DNA of 64,000 nucleotides from Neobacillus sp. WH10 (GCF_030123405.1 NZ_CP126110.1:2232001-2296000); one strand, 5' to 3'; shown: positions 34,844-44,435, counted from the first letter of the stretch. The notes: generated by a model from the sequence alone, not told the origin. Numbers and translations: made by a program.

Positions 34844-36088
34844 TTAATGACCTATTTCAGCATCATCAACATGCATTACGTGTTTATTATTGATTAAGAT
34901 AAATAGAACGGAAATAAGTACAAAAACTCCTCCGACAATAAAAGGAACGGAAGGATTATAAATCTCTGCAAGCTTTCCGGCCATAAAGGGTGCAATTGCA
35001 CCGCCGATAAAGCGGAGGAAGCTGTAGGCAGCCGATGCTGTAGAACGTTCGACAGGAGCTGCGTTCATTACCGCGGTTGTAATTAACGTATTATTATTAC
35101 CCAGCAGTGCCCCGGCAACAATAACGGCAGTGATGATAACCCATTGCGTTGAAGTCCATATCCCCATCGCAAAAAGGAGCAGGGCGAACATAATTAACAT
35201 GGCACACATTGATTTAATTGTTCCAAACCATTGTTGGAGTTTAGGAGCCATGAAAACAGAAGTAATGGCCAACAATATTCCCCAGCCAAGGAATACAAAA
35301 CCTAAACCATGCTCATCTAATCCCATGACAAAAGGGGCATAAGCGAGAAGGGTGAAAAAGCCAAAGTTATAGAGGGCTGCCGTGATACCGAAAACAAGCA
35401 GAGAGCGGTGTTTTAAGGCACGGAATGGGTCCAATAATGATGTTTTTTTAACTCCCGTATTTAGATGGGTCGCCTTTGGCATTAATAAAAATAACCCGAT
35501 AAAAGCTATAACCATCAGTGTAGCGACGCCAAGAAAAGGACCTCTCCATGACATGGCACCTAACCAGCCGCCAAGAAGCGGCCCGACAGATATACCCAGT
35601 CCAATGGCAGCCTCATATAAAATAATCGCTTTTGCAGTACCGCTATTCGAAAGGGAGACAATAGCTGCTAATGCTGTTGCAACAAACAAAGCGTTGCCAA
35701 GTCCCCATCCGCCTCGAAGACCGACGAGTGTCCAAATGCCGTTTGATAATCCTCCAAGTGCAGAAAATACTGCAATAATAACAATGCCAGTAAGGAGTGT
35801 CCACTTAATTCCAAGTCTTGATGAAATCATCCCAGTTATGAGCATCGCTACTGCCATCACAGCATTATAGCTGGTGAAAAGTAATGTAACTTGACTATGG
35901 GATGCGTGCAATTGGTCGGCAATTGCCGGTAAAATCGGGTCTACAAGACCAAGCCCCATAAATGCAATGATAGATGCAAAAAATACTGCCCATATTGCCT
36001 TTGGTTGTGTTAATAAACTTCCTTTTACTTCTGTAGCCGAATTCATTTTAGATGATGATGACGCAACAGATGTTGGTGTTGATGACAT
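34844..36088 (-). CDS. MFS transporter, DHA1-type exporter
   Basis: 414 residues, twelve membrane helices, with the drug:H+ antiporter-1 features MGLGLVDPILPAIADQL in helix 1, the loop 2-3 motif GMISSRLGIKW and GPLLGGWLG in helix 5. The N-terminus has a Ser/Thr-rich leader (~22 residues). AAAGGAGA gives a clear start. It is divergent from a MarR regulator with a long inverted repeat over its promoter, the usual arrangement for an inducible efflux pump. Substrate unknown. Confidence 0.9.
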   Translation of the reverse strand: MSSTPTSVASSSSKMNSATEVKGSLLTQPKAIWAVFFASIIAFMGLGLVDPILPAIADQLHASHSQVTLLFTSYNAVMAVAMLITGMISSRLGIKWTLLTGIVIIAVFSALGGLSNGIWTLVGLRGGWGLGNALFVATALAAIVSLSNSGTAKAIILYEAAIGLGISVGPLLGGWLGAMSWRGPFLGVATLMVIAFIGLFLLMPKATHLNTGVKKTSLLDPFRALKHRSLLVFGITAALYNFGFFTLLAYAPFVMGLDEHGLGFVFLGWGILLAITSVFMAPKLQQWFGTIKSMCAMLIMFALLLFAMGIWTSTQWVIITAVIVAGALLGNNNTLITTAVMNAAPVERSTASAAYSFLRFIGGAIAPFMAGKLAEIYNPSVPFIVGGVFVLISVLFILINNKHVMHVDDAEIGH

Positions 36089-36219
36089 TCACATTTCTCC
36101 TTTTTTAATTGAAATTTCCCCCTGTCAAAAGCTGGGTTTAGCATTGTGACAATAAAGTGTTAAAGGGCATTGCTACCTAAATCCCAATTATAATAATTCA
36201 AACTAATACCTCATTTAAA

Positions 36220-36278
36220 AAATAGTTGTATAATGAAAGTATATGATTGTATTATACAACTATTTTCCGTAAGGTCAA
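36220..36278 (-). promoter_or_regulatory. MFS promoter overlapped by a 15-bp inverted repeat
   Basis: AAATAGTTGTATAAT (36220-36234) and its exact complement (36251-36265) are 16 nt apart. On the minus strand TTGACC (36273-36278), 16 nt, TATAAT (36251-36256) overlaps the right arm. The likely operator for the MarR regulator. Confidence 0.75.
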
Positions 36279-36379
36279 TAGTGTTTTCTTCCAGGGGATA
36301 TTTAATCGTGGTTATTAATGCATGGATGAGTGTGTTATTATAGTTTTAGGAAATAGTTTAACAGTGAGGTAATAAAGAA

Positions 36380-36802
36380 ATGCATGAACAATCTTTGGAA
36401 ATGATTGAACTTGAACTGGCTATTCTTATAAGACGATCTACATCAAATACAAATAAAAAACTTTGGAATCTTGACCGATCTGCATATTTATTACTCCGTC
36501 GGATCGCCACAAAAGGGGCTGTTGGTGTAAAAGTACTAGCTGGGGAGTTCCAGTTAGATATTTCAACTGTAAGCAGGCAAGCAGCCACTTTAGAGCACAA
36601 GGGTTATTTATATAAAATTCCTGATCCATTAGATGGAAGGGCATATTCTTTTCAAATAACGGAACTGGGATTAAAGGAATTAAATGAGTATAAGCAGGCA
36701 CGATTGGAAAGAATAGCAGAGCTATTAATTGATTGGCCGGATGAGGAATGTAAAGTATTCGGACAGTTATTACAAAAATTTAATCAATCTTTACTTAAAT
36801 AA
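36380..36802 (+). CDS. MarR family transcriptional regulator
   Basis: 140 residues with the MarR winged helix: AYLLLRRIATKGAVGVKVLAG, the recognition helix region DISTVSRQAATLEHKGYL and the wing IPDPLDGRAYSF. MarR proteins are dimers that release DNA when they bind a small, often phenolic, ligand. The GTGAGG site precedes ATG 36380. It is divergent from the MFS exporter and probably represses it. Confidence 0.9.
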   Translation: MHEQSLEMIELELAILIRRSTSNTNKKLWNLDRSAYLLLRRIATKGAVGVKVLAGEFQLDISTVSRQAATLEHKGYLYKIPDPLDGRAYSFQITELGLKELNEYKQARLERIAELLIDWPDEECKVFGQLLQKFNQSLLK

Positions 36803-36826
36803 TTTTTTTCTTATTGTTGGAAAAAG

Positions 36827-36878
36827 GGGTGATCGAAAAGTCGTGAAAAACACGGATTTTTAATCACCTTTATTTTTT
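36827..36878 (+). terminator. Intrinsic terminator of the MarR gene
   Basis: GGTGAT/ATCACC with inner CGTG/CACG and AAAA/TTTT pairing, followed by a T-rich run. Confidence 0.8.
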
Positions 36879-37117
36879 TAATATAAATAGCGCCTTTAAT
36901 AAAGTTAAATATCGGAATGGATTGTAAAAAATATCATTTTATTAATCATGAAAGGTAAATATTATGTTTCACGTGTAGTTCTCTTCTGTTTTCTAATATT
37001 AATAACGAATTAACAGTGAAAAGGGAGACAGAAGATCATTTAACTGGTATTATTTTGTGTGAGAATCAGTTTTTTGATTAGATTCTTCGTTAATAAAAAG
37101 GTGGGAGACAAAAGCTC

Positions 37118-38536
37118 ATGGACACAAAAAGAATCGAACAAGACTTTTTAGGAAAGAAGGAAATACCGACAGATGTGTATTATGGAATCCAAACACTTAG
37201 GGCGGTTGAAAATTTTCCGATTACAGGTTATCGAATTCATAAAGAGTTAATAATAGCACTAGCAATGGTAAAAAAAGCGGCGGCAATTGCCAATATGAAT
37301 ACAAAACGCTTATATAGCGGACTTGGAAATGTAATATGTCAGGCAGCCGATGAAATTATTGAAGGAAAGTGGCATGATCAATTTATTGTTGATCCTATTC
37401 AAGGTGGAGCAGGGACTTCAATGAACATGAATGCTAATGAAGTAATTGCGAACCGTGCTCTTGAATTGCTCGGACACGATAAAGGAGCCTATATCCATTT
37501 AAGTCCAAATAGTCATGTAAATATGTCGCAATCGACAAATGATGTATTTCCTACAGCTATTCACATTGCTACACTGAAGTTGCTTGAAAAGTTGCTTGAA
37601 ACTATGAAAGATATGCATAAGGTTTTTAAGGATAAGGCAAAGCGGTTTGAAAACGTTATCAAAATGGGGCGTACACATCTTCAAGATGCTGTGCCGATTC
37701 GCCTTGGCCAAGAATTTGAAGCATACTCACGTGTACTTGAACGGGATATGAAGCGTATTTCGCAATCTCAAACACATTTATATGAAGTGAATATGGGGGC
37801 AACAGCTGTTGGAACCGGATTAAATGCAGATCCAAAATATATTAAAGATGTCGTGAAACGCCTTGCGGAAATTACTGGGCTGCCATTAGTGAATGCTGAT
37901 CATCTTGTAGATGCTACGCAAAATACGGATGCTTATACCGAAGTGTCTGCCGCATTAAAGGTTTGTATGATGAACATGTCAAAAATAGCTAATGACCTCC
38001 GATTGATGGCATCAGGTCCTCGTGCAGGGCTAGCTGAGATAACTTTACCGGCTCGTCAGCCAGGTTCTTCCATCATGCCGGGTAAAGTGAATCCTGTTAT
38101 GCCTGAGCTGATCAATCAAATTGCCTTTCAGGTAATTGGAAATGATCATACCATCTGTCTGGCTTCAGAAGCCGGTCAGCTGGAATTGAACGTTATGGAG
38201 CCAGTGTTAGTCTTTAACTTGCTTCAGTCAATCAGCATTATGAACAATGGTTTCCGAACGTTTACCGACCATTGTCTCTCTGGTATTGAAGCAAATGAGG
38301 CCCGCTTAAAGGAATATGTAGAAAAAAGCGTTGGCATTATCACAGCCGTAAATCCTCATTTGGGATACGAAGTGGCGGCACGCATTGCAAGAGAGGCAAC
38401 AATAACTGGAAAGTCAGTTCGTGAGTTATGCTTGAAGTATGATGTGTTAACTGAAGAAGAATTAGATCTTATTTTGAATATTTATGAAATGACCAAACCT
38501 GGTATTGCAGGTGCAGCTCTTTTAGATAAAGATTAA
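37118..38536 (+). CDS. aspA: Aspartate ammonia-lyase
   Basis: 472 residues of the fumarase/aspartase superfamily, converting L-aspartate to fumarate and ammonia. The signature GSSIMPGKVNPVMPE carries the catalytic serine loop; GAGTSMNMNANEVIANRA and NMSQSTNDVFPTA bind substrate. The N-terminal ERDFLG/IPTDVYYGIQT-type start is closer to aspartase than to class II fumarase. AAGGTGGGAG precedes ATG 37118. No asparaginase gene (ansA) or ansR is adjacent, unlike the B. subtilis ansAB operon; a hairpin terminator follows. Confidence 0.92.
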   Translation: MDTKRIEQDFLGKKEIPTDVYYGIQTLRAVENFPITGYRIHKELIIALAMVKKAAAIANMNTKRLYSGLGNVICQAADEIIEGKWHDQFIVDPIQGGAGTSMNMNANEVIANRALELLGHDKGAYIHLSPNSHVNMSQSTNDVFPTAIHIATLKLLEKLLETMKDMHKVFKDKAKRFENVIKMGRTHLQDAVPIRLGQEFEAYSRVLERDMKRISQSQTHLYEVNMGATAVGTGLNADPKYIKDVVKRLAEITGLPLVNADHLVDATQNTDAYTEVSAALKVCMMNMSKIANDLRLMASGPRAGLAEITLPARQPGSSIMPGKVNPVMPELINQIAFQVIGNDHTICLASEAGQLELNVMEPVLVFNLLQSISIMNNGFRTFTDHCLSGIEANEARLKEYVEKSVGIITAVNPHLGYEVAARIAREATITGKSVRELCLKYDVLTEEELDLILNIYEMTKPGIAGAALLDKD

Positions 38537-38606
38537 GCCTGAACACCAAAGCCCGAAGCTGTTATCTTTAACGGTAAAGGTATTACAGGACAATTATAAC
38601 AATTGA

Positions 38607-38640
38607 AAAGAAGCTCAATGTCATGAGCTTCTTTTGTTTT
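38607..38640 (+). terminator. Intrinsic terminator of aspA
   Basis: AGAAGCTCA and TGAGCTTCT, 9-bp stem, followed by a T-rich run, ~70 nt after the aspA stop. Confidence 0.8.
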
Positions 38641-38695
38641 AAAAAAATCCCGTACTATTTCTTCTAGTTCATACAACTAAAGGGGGAGGATAATT

Positions 38696-39859
38696 TTGGA
38701 AAACAATTCCTTGAATGCACAACTTATTCAAACTAGTGAATATGGTGATGTACCATCTGTGAAACAGTTATTACAAGAGGGGGCATGTATTGATTATAAG
38801 GATGATAACGGCCGAACCGCATTAATGGCAGCTACCCAAAAAAATCAAATTGCTGTGGTAAAATTGCTGCTTGAAGCTGGCAGCGACGTAAACCAAAGAG
38901 ATATAACCCAATTAACTCCTTTTATTTGTTCTGGTGCGAACGGATTTCATGAAATTTTAACTTTGATGCTCGATTATGGTGCCGATCTAAATAGTGTAAA
39001 TCGCTTTGGTGGTACGGCATTGTTACCTTCTAGTGAGAAAGGTTACCTGAAAACTGTACAAGTTTGCTTAGATGCTGGAGTTCCGGTAAACCATGTGAAC
39101 AATTTAGGCTGGTCTGCTCTACTTGAGGCTGTCATTTTAGGAAATGGCGGTCGGCTTTACTCTAATGTTATTCAAGAGCTTGTTAAAGCAGGTGCAGATG
39201 TGAATTTTCCAGATAGAGACGGAAAGTCGTCACTTCAACATGCGAAAGAAATGGAGCAGGAAAAGGTTGTAAGCATTCTGAACAAAGAATATGTAGAAAA
39301 TAATGCATTTATTAAAAAAGCAAAAACACTTGCCAGAATCGATGAGTATGACCAAGCTATTTCAGAGATTGAAAAAGGTCTTGAAATTGATAATCAAAAC
39401 CTTGATTTCATTTATTATAAAGGCTTTTTCTTACAAGAATTAAAAAGCTATGAAGAAGCTCTTGAGCAGTACAACAAAGCTTTAACCATAAATCCCAATG
39501 ATTTAGACTTCTATTTTTATACAGCTAATTGTTTACGTTCCATGAGGAAACCAAATGAAGCACTTTTAGAATATGATAAAGCCAGTGCTAAAAACCCTGA
39601 AGAGACTTTTTATCGTTATCATAAATCAAATTACTTGAGAGAACTAGGAAGACATGAAGAAGCTGTGGTTGAAATGAATAAACTATTAGAATTAAAGCCA
39701 AATCGCTATGATTTTTCTTTTCATAAGGCAAACAGTCTCAGATCTCTTGGTAAACATCAAGAAGCAATTGAAGCGATTGAGAATGCGATTAAACATGACC
39801 CGACAAATCCATTATATCAACAGCATAAAAACCAATCTCTTGAATTGGTTGGAAAGTAA
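38696..39859 (+). CDS. Ankyrin-repeat plus TPR protein
   Basis: 387 residues. Residues ~5-190 hold about five ankyrin repeats (DDNGRTALMAATQKNQIAV, RFGGTALLPSSEKG, NLGWSALLEAV, DRDGKSSLQHAKE). Residues ~195-387 hold about five tetratricopeptide repeats (YDQAISEIEKGLEIDNQN, YEEALEQYNKALTINPND, NEALLEYDKASAKNPEE). No signal peptide, so cytosolic. Both repeat types are protein-binding scaffolds. GGGGGAGGA positions TTG 38696. It stands alone; no partner is evident. The fusion of the two repeat types is uncommon in Bacillus. Confidence 0.88.
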   Translation: MENNSLNAQLIQTSEYGDVPSVKQLLQEGACIDYKDDNGRTALMAATQKNQIAVVKLLLEAGSDVNQRDITQLTPFICSGANGFHEILTLMLDYGADLNSVNRFGGTALLPSSEKGYLKTVQVCLDAGVPVNHVNNLGWSALLEAVILGNGGRLYSNVIQELVKAGADVNFPDRDGKSSLQHAKEMEQEKVVSILNKEYVENNAFIKKAKTLARIDEYDQAISEIEKGLEIDNQNLDFIYYKGFFLQELKSYEEALEQYNKALTINPNDLDFYFYTANCLRSMRKPNEALLEYDKASAKNPEETFYRYHKSNYLRELGRHEEAVVEMNKLLELKPNRYDFSFHKANSLRSLGKHQEAIEAIENAIKHDPTNPLYQQHKNQSLELVGK

Positions 39860-39988
39860 GAAAAATTATGAGGTTACGGAATGAGAAATATTGTAAAGGT
39901 AGGGCAAAGAGATAATTGTGACAATCTATTTGAACATTTTCACAAATTAAATTAGAGGTAGGATTTCGACCCTGCTTTAAACCAAATG

Positions 39989-40027
39989 AAAAGCAGTCAA
40001 TCTCATACATGGTTGGCTGCTTTTTTT
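39989..40027. terminator. Terminator in the ANK-TPR / NIPSNAP spacer
   Basis: AAAAGCAGTCAA pairs with TTGGCTGCTTTT (one mismatch), followed by seven T, between convergent genes. Confidence 0.75.
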
Positions 40028-40155
40028 CATTTTTTAGATTAGGTAAATCAATCAAACCTTATTCTACATAGTAAATTTGTAGAAATTCAATTGATCCTTA
40101 GGCATTTTTTGATTTCATGGAATGGTCAGGCGCTAAAATTGATTAGTGCCAGTTT

Positions 40156-40473
40156 TTATTTTGTATCACTCATGGTTCGATAAATTTGTGTGTACATACT
40201 CCCTTCAACAATGTTTTCAAGGAAAAAGGGACCAATTAGCTCTAAATATTTATCGTCTTCAAACATTTTTTTGTTTTGTAATTCCATTTCGGCTAAGCCC
40301 TCATAGATCGAGAGCAAAGCGTAAGTATGATCCTCCCCGGAAATAGGTGTCAATATCTCCACTCTATGTGCATAATTCTCATTTCTGAATGTTTTCAGTT
40401 CTTTTAGATTTTCAATTCCTTCCTTAAATTTCTCCTGCCTTATGATAAACGTCTGATAAACATAAACAGACAT
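40156..40473 (-). CDS. NIPSNAP family protein
   Basis: About 105 residues with the dimeric alpha/beta-barrel layout of NIPSNAP domains: YVYQTFIIRQEKFKEG at the N-terminus, a central YAHRVEILTPISG strand and a C-terminal SMYTQIYRTM. The family's function in bacteria is unclear; folds of this type often act on or bind small hydrophobic compounds. GGAGGTG positions ATG 40473, dropping eight residues of the longer frame. Confidence 0.75.
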   Translation of the reverse strand: MSVYVYQTFIIRQEKFKEGIENLKELKTFRNENYAHRVEILTPISGEDHTYALLSIYEGLAEMELQNKKMFEDDKYLELIGPFFLENIVEGSMYTQIYRTMSDTK

Positions 40474-40497
40474 TTCTAGCACCTCCAACAATGACAA

Positions 40498-40781
40498 ACT
40501 TATTTATTACTATTTACTTATTTCTTTTAAATATTCTTTGTTCTTAACGTCTATTTTATTGTTTTCATAAATTTATTAAAATAAATTATTTTATTATCAT
40601 GACAAAGTGATAAAATAATCAAATGTTGTGGTTTATAATATATTTGCAGGATTTATAGTAATAAATAATGAAATAGAATAGGAGAATTTATGAAACAAAA
40701 TTCCTGTTAAAAACGTCAAATAGTATATCAATAGATTATTAAATATTATTATAAATATTTTAGAAAAGTTGGGGAAAATTA
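40498..40781. other. Very AT-rich intergenic region
   Basis: About 280 bases, with ATAATATATTTG-like stretches suitable for promoters, no gene or structured RNA recognised. Confidence 0.4.
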
Positions 40782-41795
40782 ATGTTTACTAGATTTTTAA
40801 CCATTTTATTAGCAGGTAGTTTAATTGGGTTAACCGGGTGTGCAGAACAAACGACGAAAGAAAAGGAAGCAAAAGCATCCGAACAGAACCAGAAAATTGA
40901 AAAAGAAAAAAAATTACAGGAAGAAAAGAAAAAAGAAGAGGAAAAGAAAAGAGAAGAGGAAAAGCGGCCCATATTTGTAAACATTATTGATCCAAATACA
41001 AAAAACATTATCAAAACTTTTAATACCAAGGATTTGGGGTTTGTAACGGATAAAGAAAAATACAAAGCAGAAATAGCAAAATTGACTAAGGAACTGGCGA
41101 GAGGTACAAATGAAACCCCAGGTTATGACAAGAGAATGATTCTTGATAAGCTAGATGCAAATGGTCAGGTTATAAAAGGAACACCGCAAACGGTTCTAGA
41201 TGAATCGGAATTATCTGAAAAGATTATTCAGGCTTCTGCCAAAGGTGGAGATGTTGAGCTGCCATTATATGTTACCGAAAGTGGATACAAGCCAGAAGAG
41301 GCAACTCAATTAGGGGAAGTAGTCGTAGCTTCATATACGACCTATTTTAATAGCGGAGTTGTTGGCCGAAATAAAAATATAGCTCTATCTGCTGAGGCGA
41401 TAGATAATATTATTATCGGTACACAGGATTCTTTTTCCTTTAACACGACTGTTGGACCAAGTGATGCTCAGCATGGGTACCAGCCAGCACAAGAAATTGT
41501 TGATGGTAAATTGGTCGATGGAATTGGAGGAGGGATTTGCCAGACATCTTCTACATTATATAATTCTATAGATCAGTTAAGTGTCAGTTATATTGAAAAG
41601 CATAATCACTCACTTCATGTTGGATACGTGCCAACTGGAAGAGATGCGACCGTTTCGTATGGTGGAAAGGATTTTAGGTTTAAAAATACTGCCGGTGTTC
41701 CGTTACTCTTAAACACAATTGTGAAAAAAGGATCCCTGACAATAGAGGTAAGAACAGCTAAAGTCTATCAAAGTCAAATCAAAAAGCGTATTTAA
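40782..41795 (+). CDS. VanW family lipoprotein
   Basis: 337 residues: signal peptide with lipobox (GLTGC, Cys20), a Lys/Glu-rich charged linker (~25-65), then a VanW domain (~190-330) with VASYTTYFN, the NIIIGTQDSFSFNTTVGP segment and GGGICQTSSTLYN. VanW proteins accompany some vancomycin-resistance clusters but most are free-standing envelope proteins of unknown function, often with peptidoglycan-binding partners. No resistance genes are near. A tight terminator follows. Confidence 0.9.
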   Translation: MFTRFLTILLAGSLIGLTGCAEQTTKEKEAKASEQNQKIEKEKKLQEEKKKEEEKKREEEKRPIFVNIIDPNTKNIIKTFNTKDLGFVTDKEKYKAEIAKLTKELARGTNETPGYDKRMILDKLDANGQVIKGTPQTVLDESELSEKIIQASAKGGDVELPLYVTESGYKPEEATQLGEVVVASYTTYFNSGVVGRNKNIALSAEAIDNIIIGTQDSFSFNTTVGPSDAQHGYQPAQEIVDGKLVDGIGGGICQTSSTLYNSIDQLSVSYIEKHNHSLHVGYVPTGRDATVSYGGKDFRFKNTAGVPLLLNTIVKKGSLTIEVRTAKVYQSQIKKRI

Positions 41796-41805
41796 TCATT
41801 CAAGG

Positions 41806-41835
41806 AAAAATCCCTTCACAGAAAGGGATTTTTTT
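41806..41835 (+). terminator. Intrinsic terminator of the VanW gene
   Basis: AAAAATCCCTT and AAGGGATTTTT with a 6-nt loop and T tail. Confidence 0.9.
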
Positions 41836-41983
41836 AAACAAAAAGGAAATTATCACCTTTTTTAAGCACCATAGCACCTAGGAAATCTTTGTTAGAATAA
41901 GCCTCCCAGTTGAAAAGCTGTGTTTTTCAAACGAACAATGCCACTGCCTTTGCACTTAGGGCTCCCCAATCAGCAAGTTTTCT

Positions 41984-42190
41984 TTATTGCATTTCTTCCC
42001 AATCTGTATAATGTCCACTGCCTTGACATCCCGGACATTCAAACGAATTAAAGTAGGCAAATTCATTATACGGATACACAGTATATCCCCGACCATGACA
42101 ATCAGGGCATTTACCTTGATCCTTCATATTGGACAAATGATTTTGATACCGTGTCTCTTTCCATTGATAAAATGAGTTGAGTAGTCCCAT
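41984..42190 (-). CDS. Small DnaJ-like zinc-ribbon protein
   Basis: 68 residues carrying two CxxCxGxG motifs (CPDCHGRGY and CPGCQGSGHY), the zinc-binding repeat of DnaJ-type zinc fingers, joined by a ~19-residue aromatic linker. No J-domain is present. Similar short Bacillus proteins are, as I recall, sometimes mislabelled methionine aminopeptidase. The preceding GTG at 42199 is part of the GAGGTG ribosome site, so ATG 42190 is chosen. Likely a zinc-dependent protein- or RNA-binding module. Confidence 0.7.
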   Translation of the reverse strand: MGLLNSFYQWKETRYQNHLSNMKDQGKCPDCHGRGYTVYPYNEFAYFNSFECPGCQGSGHYTDWEEMQ

Positions 42191-42619
42191 TTTCTTCACC
42201 TCATCTTTTTATTTAGTATGGGGGAAAAATGGAATATTTATGCTTGAATGGTTAATTAATATAAAGGGAAACGCTTAATTGATTCGTTCCATTTATTGAT
42301 TCATTCCTAGTATATTTTATGTAAAAACCTTTATTTTAGTGAAGGTTTTTTAGATTAAATCTGATAGAATCCTTCTTTTATATATTTTAAATTACTATAA
42401 AAAAGAAGAATTATTATGTAGAGTAGTTTTCAGCTTAATGAGCAAAATAGGAAAAAGTGAAACATCATTCAATAGGAGGGTTTTTTCATATCTCACTGAT
42501 AAATAGTAGAATCAATCGGGCATTTACGGATAGTTTATCCCATTTTCTTTTTAGTTCTTTCATAATCTTGAAGTAGGGCTTGTTCTGCCCGTTAATGCTG
42601 GATAAAAAGGGGAAATAAA
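42191..42619. other. Long upstream region of the amino acid permease
   Basis: About 430 bases. A terminator-like hairpin at 42323-42351 (AAAACCTT/AAGGTTTT with T tail) and a GGGC/GCCC hairpin near 42575-42590. I looked for T-box and SAM riboswitch signatures and found none. A regulated leader cannot be excluded. Confidence 0.45.
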
Positions 42620-44023
42620 ATGCAGCGACCAGAAAACAACACAACAAATGAATTAAAAAGAACCATGAAGGCTCGACATTTATTTATGATCTCACTTGGA
42701 GGAGTCATTGGGTCCGGTCTTTTTTTGGGGTCAGGTTATACCATAAGCCAGGCGGGGCCAACTGGGGCTATCCTATCATATCTCGTAGGCGGCTTCATTA
42801 TGTTTTTGACGATGCTTTGTCTTGGAGAATTGTCTGTTGCCATGCCTGTATCTGGATCTTTCCAGACCTATACCACCAAATTTATTGGCCCTGGAACAGG
42901 GTTTGCGCTTGGATGGCTCTATTGGTTTGGCTGGGCTGTAACGGTTGCATTAGAATTACTATCAAGTGGGCAGCTTATGCAAAGATGGTTTCCACATTCA
43001 CCTGTTTGGATTTGGTGTGCACTTTTTGCTGTAGTCTTATTTATCTTAAACGCTTTATCTGCACGTGCGTTTGGAGAAACTGAATTTTGGTTTTCAAGTA
43101 TCAAAATTGCAGCTATTATCATGTTCATTGTTCTTGGCGGAGCAGCTATGTTTGGATTAATCGACATGAAAGGCGGTCAAAATGCACCTTATTTATCGAA
43201 TTTTACGGCGCATGGACTTCTGCCGAATGGGTTAAGGGCATTGATTATTACGATGATTGCGGTTAATTTTTCGTTTCAGGGCACAGAATTAATTGGGATT
43301 GCTGCCGGTGAAAGTGAGGAACCTGAAAAAACAATCCCTAAATCGATTAGACAAACTGTTTGGCGTACTCTATTTTTCTTTGTGTTAGCGATTTTTGTTT
43401 TAGCAGGTTTAATTCCAATGAATAAAGCAGGAGTGATTGAAAGTCCATTTGTGGTTGTTTTTGACAGTATAGGAATTCCATATTCAGCGGATTTGATGAA
43501 TTTTGTTATCTTGACTGCTTTGCTTTCTGTTGCAAATTCCGGCCTCTATGCAGCAACCCGGATGTTGTACGCAATGTCAAGAGAAAAAATGGCCAGCCCG
43601 GGTCTAACTAAAGTAAATAAACAAGGTGTTCCGATCAACGCACTTCTTTTAACTATGGGGATAGCGTTACTGTCATTATTGTCAGGATTTTTCGCAGAAA
43701 AAACCGTCTTTGTTTGGCTGCTTTCAGTGGCAGGATTAACTGCTCAAGTGGGCTGGATTTCGATAACCGCTTCGCAAATTGCCTTCCGTAGAAAATTTAT
43801 TCGTGAAGGCGGAAACGTGGATAATCTTAAATTTAAAACACCACTTTATCCAATACTGCCAAGCATTGCATTAACGTTAAACATCATCGTGTTAGCAAGT
43901 TTAGCATTTGACGCTGAACAAAGATTAGCATTGTATCTAGGCGTCCCATTTGTAGTTGCCTGTTATTTAATTTATCATTTCAGAATAAAAAAGAATCGAG
44001 AAAATGACAGTGCAAGTGAGTAA
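42620..44023 (+). CDS. APC-family amino acid permease
   Basis: 467 residues, twelve membrane helices, of the amino acid transporter branch (AroP/GabP/RocE/YbxG). Helix 1 has MISLGGVIGSGLFLGSG, the substrate-binding signature; GELSVAMPVSGSFQTY follows helix 2 and GAAAGESEEPEKTIPKSI-like GIAAGESEEPEKTIPK occurs after helix 6. It imports an amino acid with H+. The closest feel is to the YbxG/MmuP group, but specificity cannot be read. Start ATG 42620 follows AAGGGG. No metabolic gene adjoins it. Confidence 0.9.
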   Translation: MQRPENNTTNELKRTMKARHLFMISLGGVIGSGLFLGSGYTISQAGPTGAILSYLVGGFIMFLTMLCLGELSVAMPVSGSFQTYTTKFIGPGTGFALGWLYWFGWAVTVALELLSSGQLMQRWFPHSPVWIWCALFAVVLFILNALSARAFGETEFWFSSIKIAAIIMFIVLGGAAMFGLIDMKGGQNAPYLSNFTAHGLLPNGLRALIITMIAVNFSFQGTELIGIAAGESEEPEKTIPKSIRQTVWRTLFFFVLAIFVLAGLIPMNKAGVIESPFVVVFDSIGIPYSADLMNFVILTALLSVANSGLYAATRMLYAMSREKMASPGLTKVNKQGVPINALLLTMGIALLSLLSGFFAEKTVFVWLLSVAGLTAQVGWISITASQIAFRRKFIREGGNVDNLKFKTPLYPILPSIALTLNIIVLASLAFDAEQRLALYLGVPFVVACYLIYHFRIKKNRENDSASE

Positions 44024-44133
44024 GAACTGTATTTAATAAAATGATTGTCTAGTTTTTAGCGATACGACATTCAAGCGTTTTTTGGATAAACAAAGATAAA
44101 CAACTAGATACTAATAATAAAGAGGTGATATTA

Positions 44134-44307
44134 ATGGATAAATGGAATGAACAGGCTGCACCAAACAATAATTTGCCGCCGAAAACGATCAAAACTGGAG
44201 AATTAGTAGGTCATACAGCAAAACATGAATTTTCAGAGGAACTATCTGATGGAGGTGAAAGGGACCAATTCATAGAGAGACAAAAAAACAATCTAAAAAT
44301 GAAATAA
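44134..44307 (+). CDS. Small hydrophilic protein of unknown function
   Basis: About 57 residues, polar and charged (GELVGHTAKHEFSEEL, GGERDQF, ending in KNNLKMK), likely unstructured. AAAGAGGTGAT positions ATG 44134, three codons into the longer frame. I do not recognise the family. Many such small hydrophilic Bacillus proteins are spore- or stress-related, but nothing here proves that. Confidence 0.6.
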   Translation: MDKWNEQAAPNNNLPPKTIKTGELVGHTAKHEFSEELSDGGERDQFIERQKNNLKMK

Positions 44308-44372
44308 TGAGGGTAGGAAGTGGCGATTATGTAGTCGTCACTATTTTTTATAAAAAAATATCCACTTTTGCT

Positions 44373-44426
44373 TTACAAAGAAATTAAATCGATGTAGAAT
44401 TTCTTTGTACCTAATATATCTAGGTA
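44373..44426 (+). promoter_or_regulatory. Promoter and PadR-type operator of the PadR-HAAS-DUF4173 unit
   Basis: TTTACA (44373-44378), 17 nt, TAGAAT (44396-44401). The inverted repeat TACCTA-N7-TAGGTA at 44408-44426 lies over the transcription start, as expected for autoregulation. Confidence 0.65.
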
Positions 44427-44435
44427 GGTGAGAAA

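Noticed and set aside
35382..35870. 162-codon ORF antisense to the MFS gene
   Set aside because: Shadow frame of the transporter, Pro/Thr-rich translation with no start signal.
37030..37110. Antiterminator upstream of aspA
   Set aside because: A GAATC/GATTC hairpin exists but there is no T tail or partner structure.
42200..42619. T-box or SAM riboswitch before the amino acid permease
   Set aside because: I found neither the T-box bulge sequence nor the SAM-I core; only simple hairpins.
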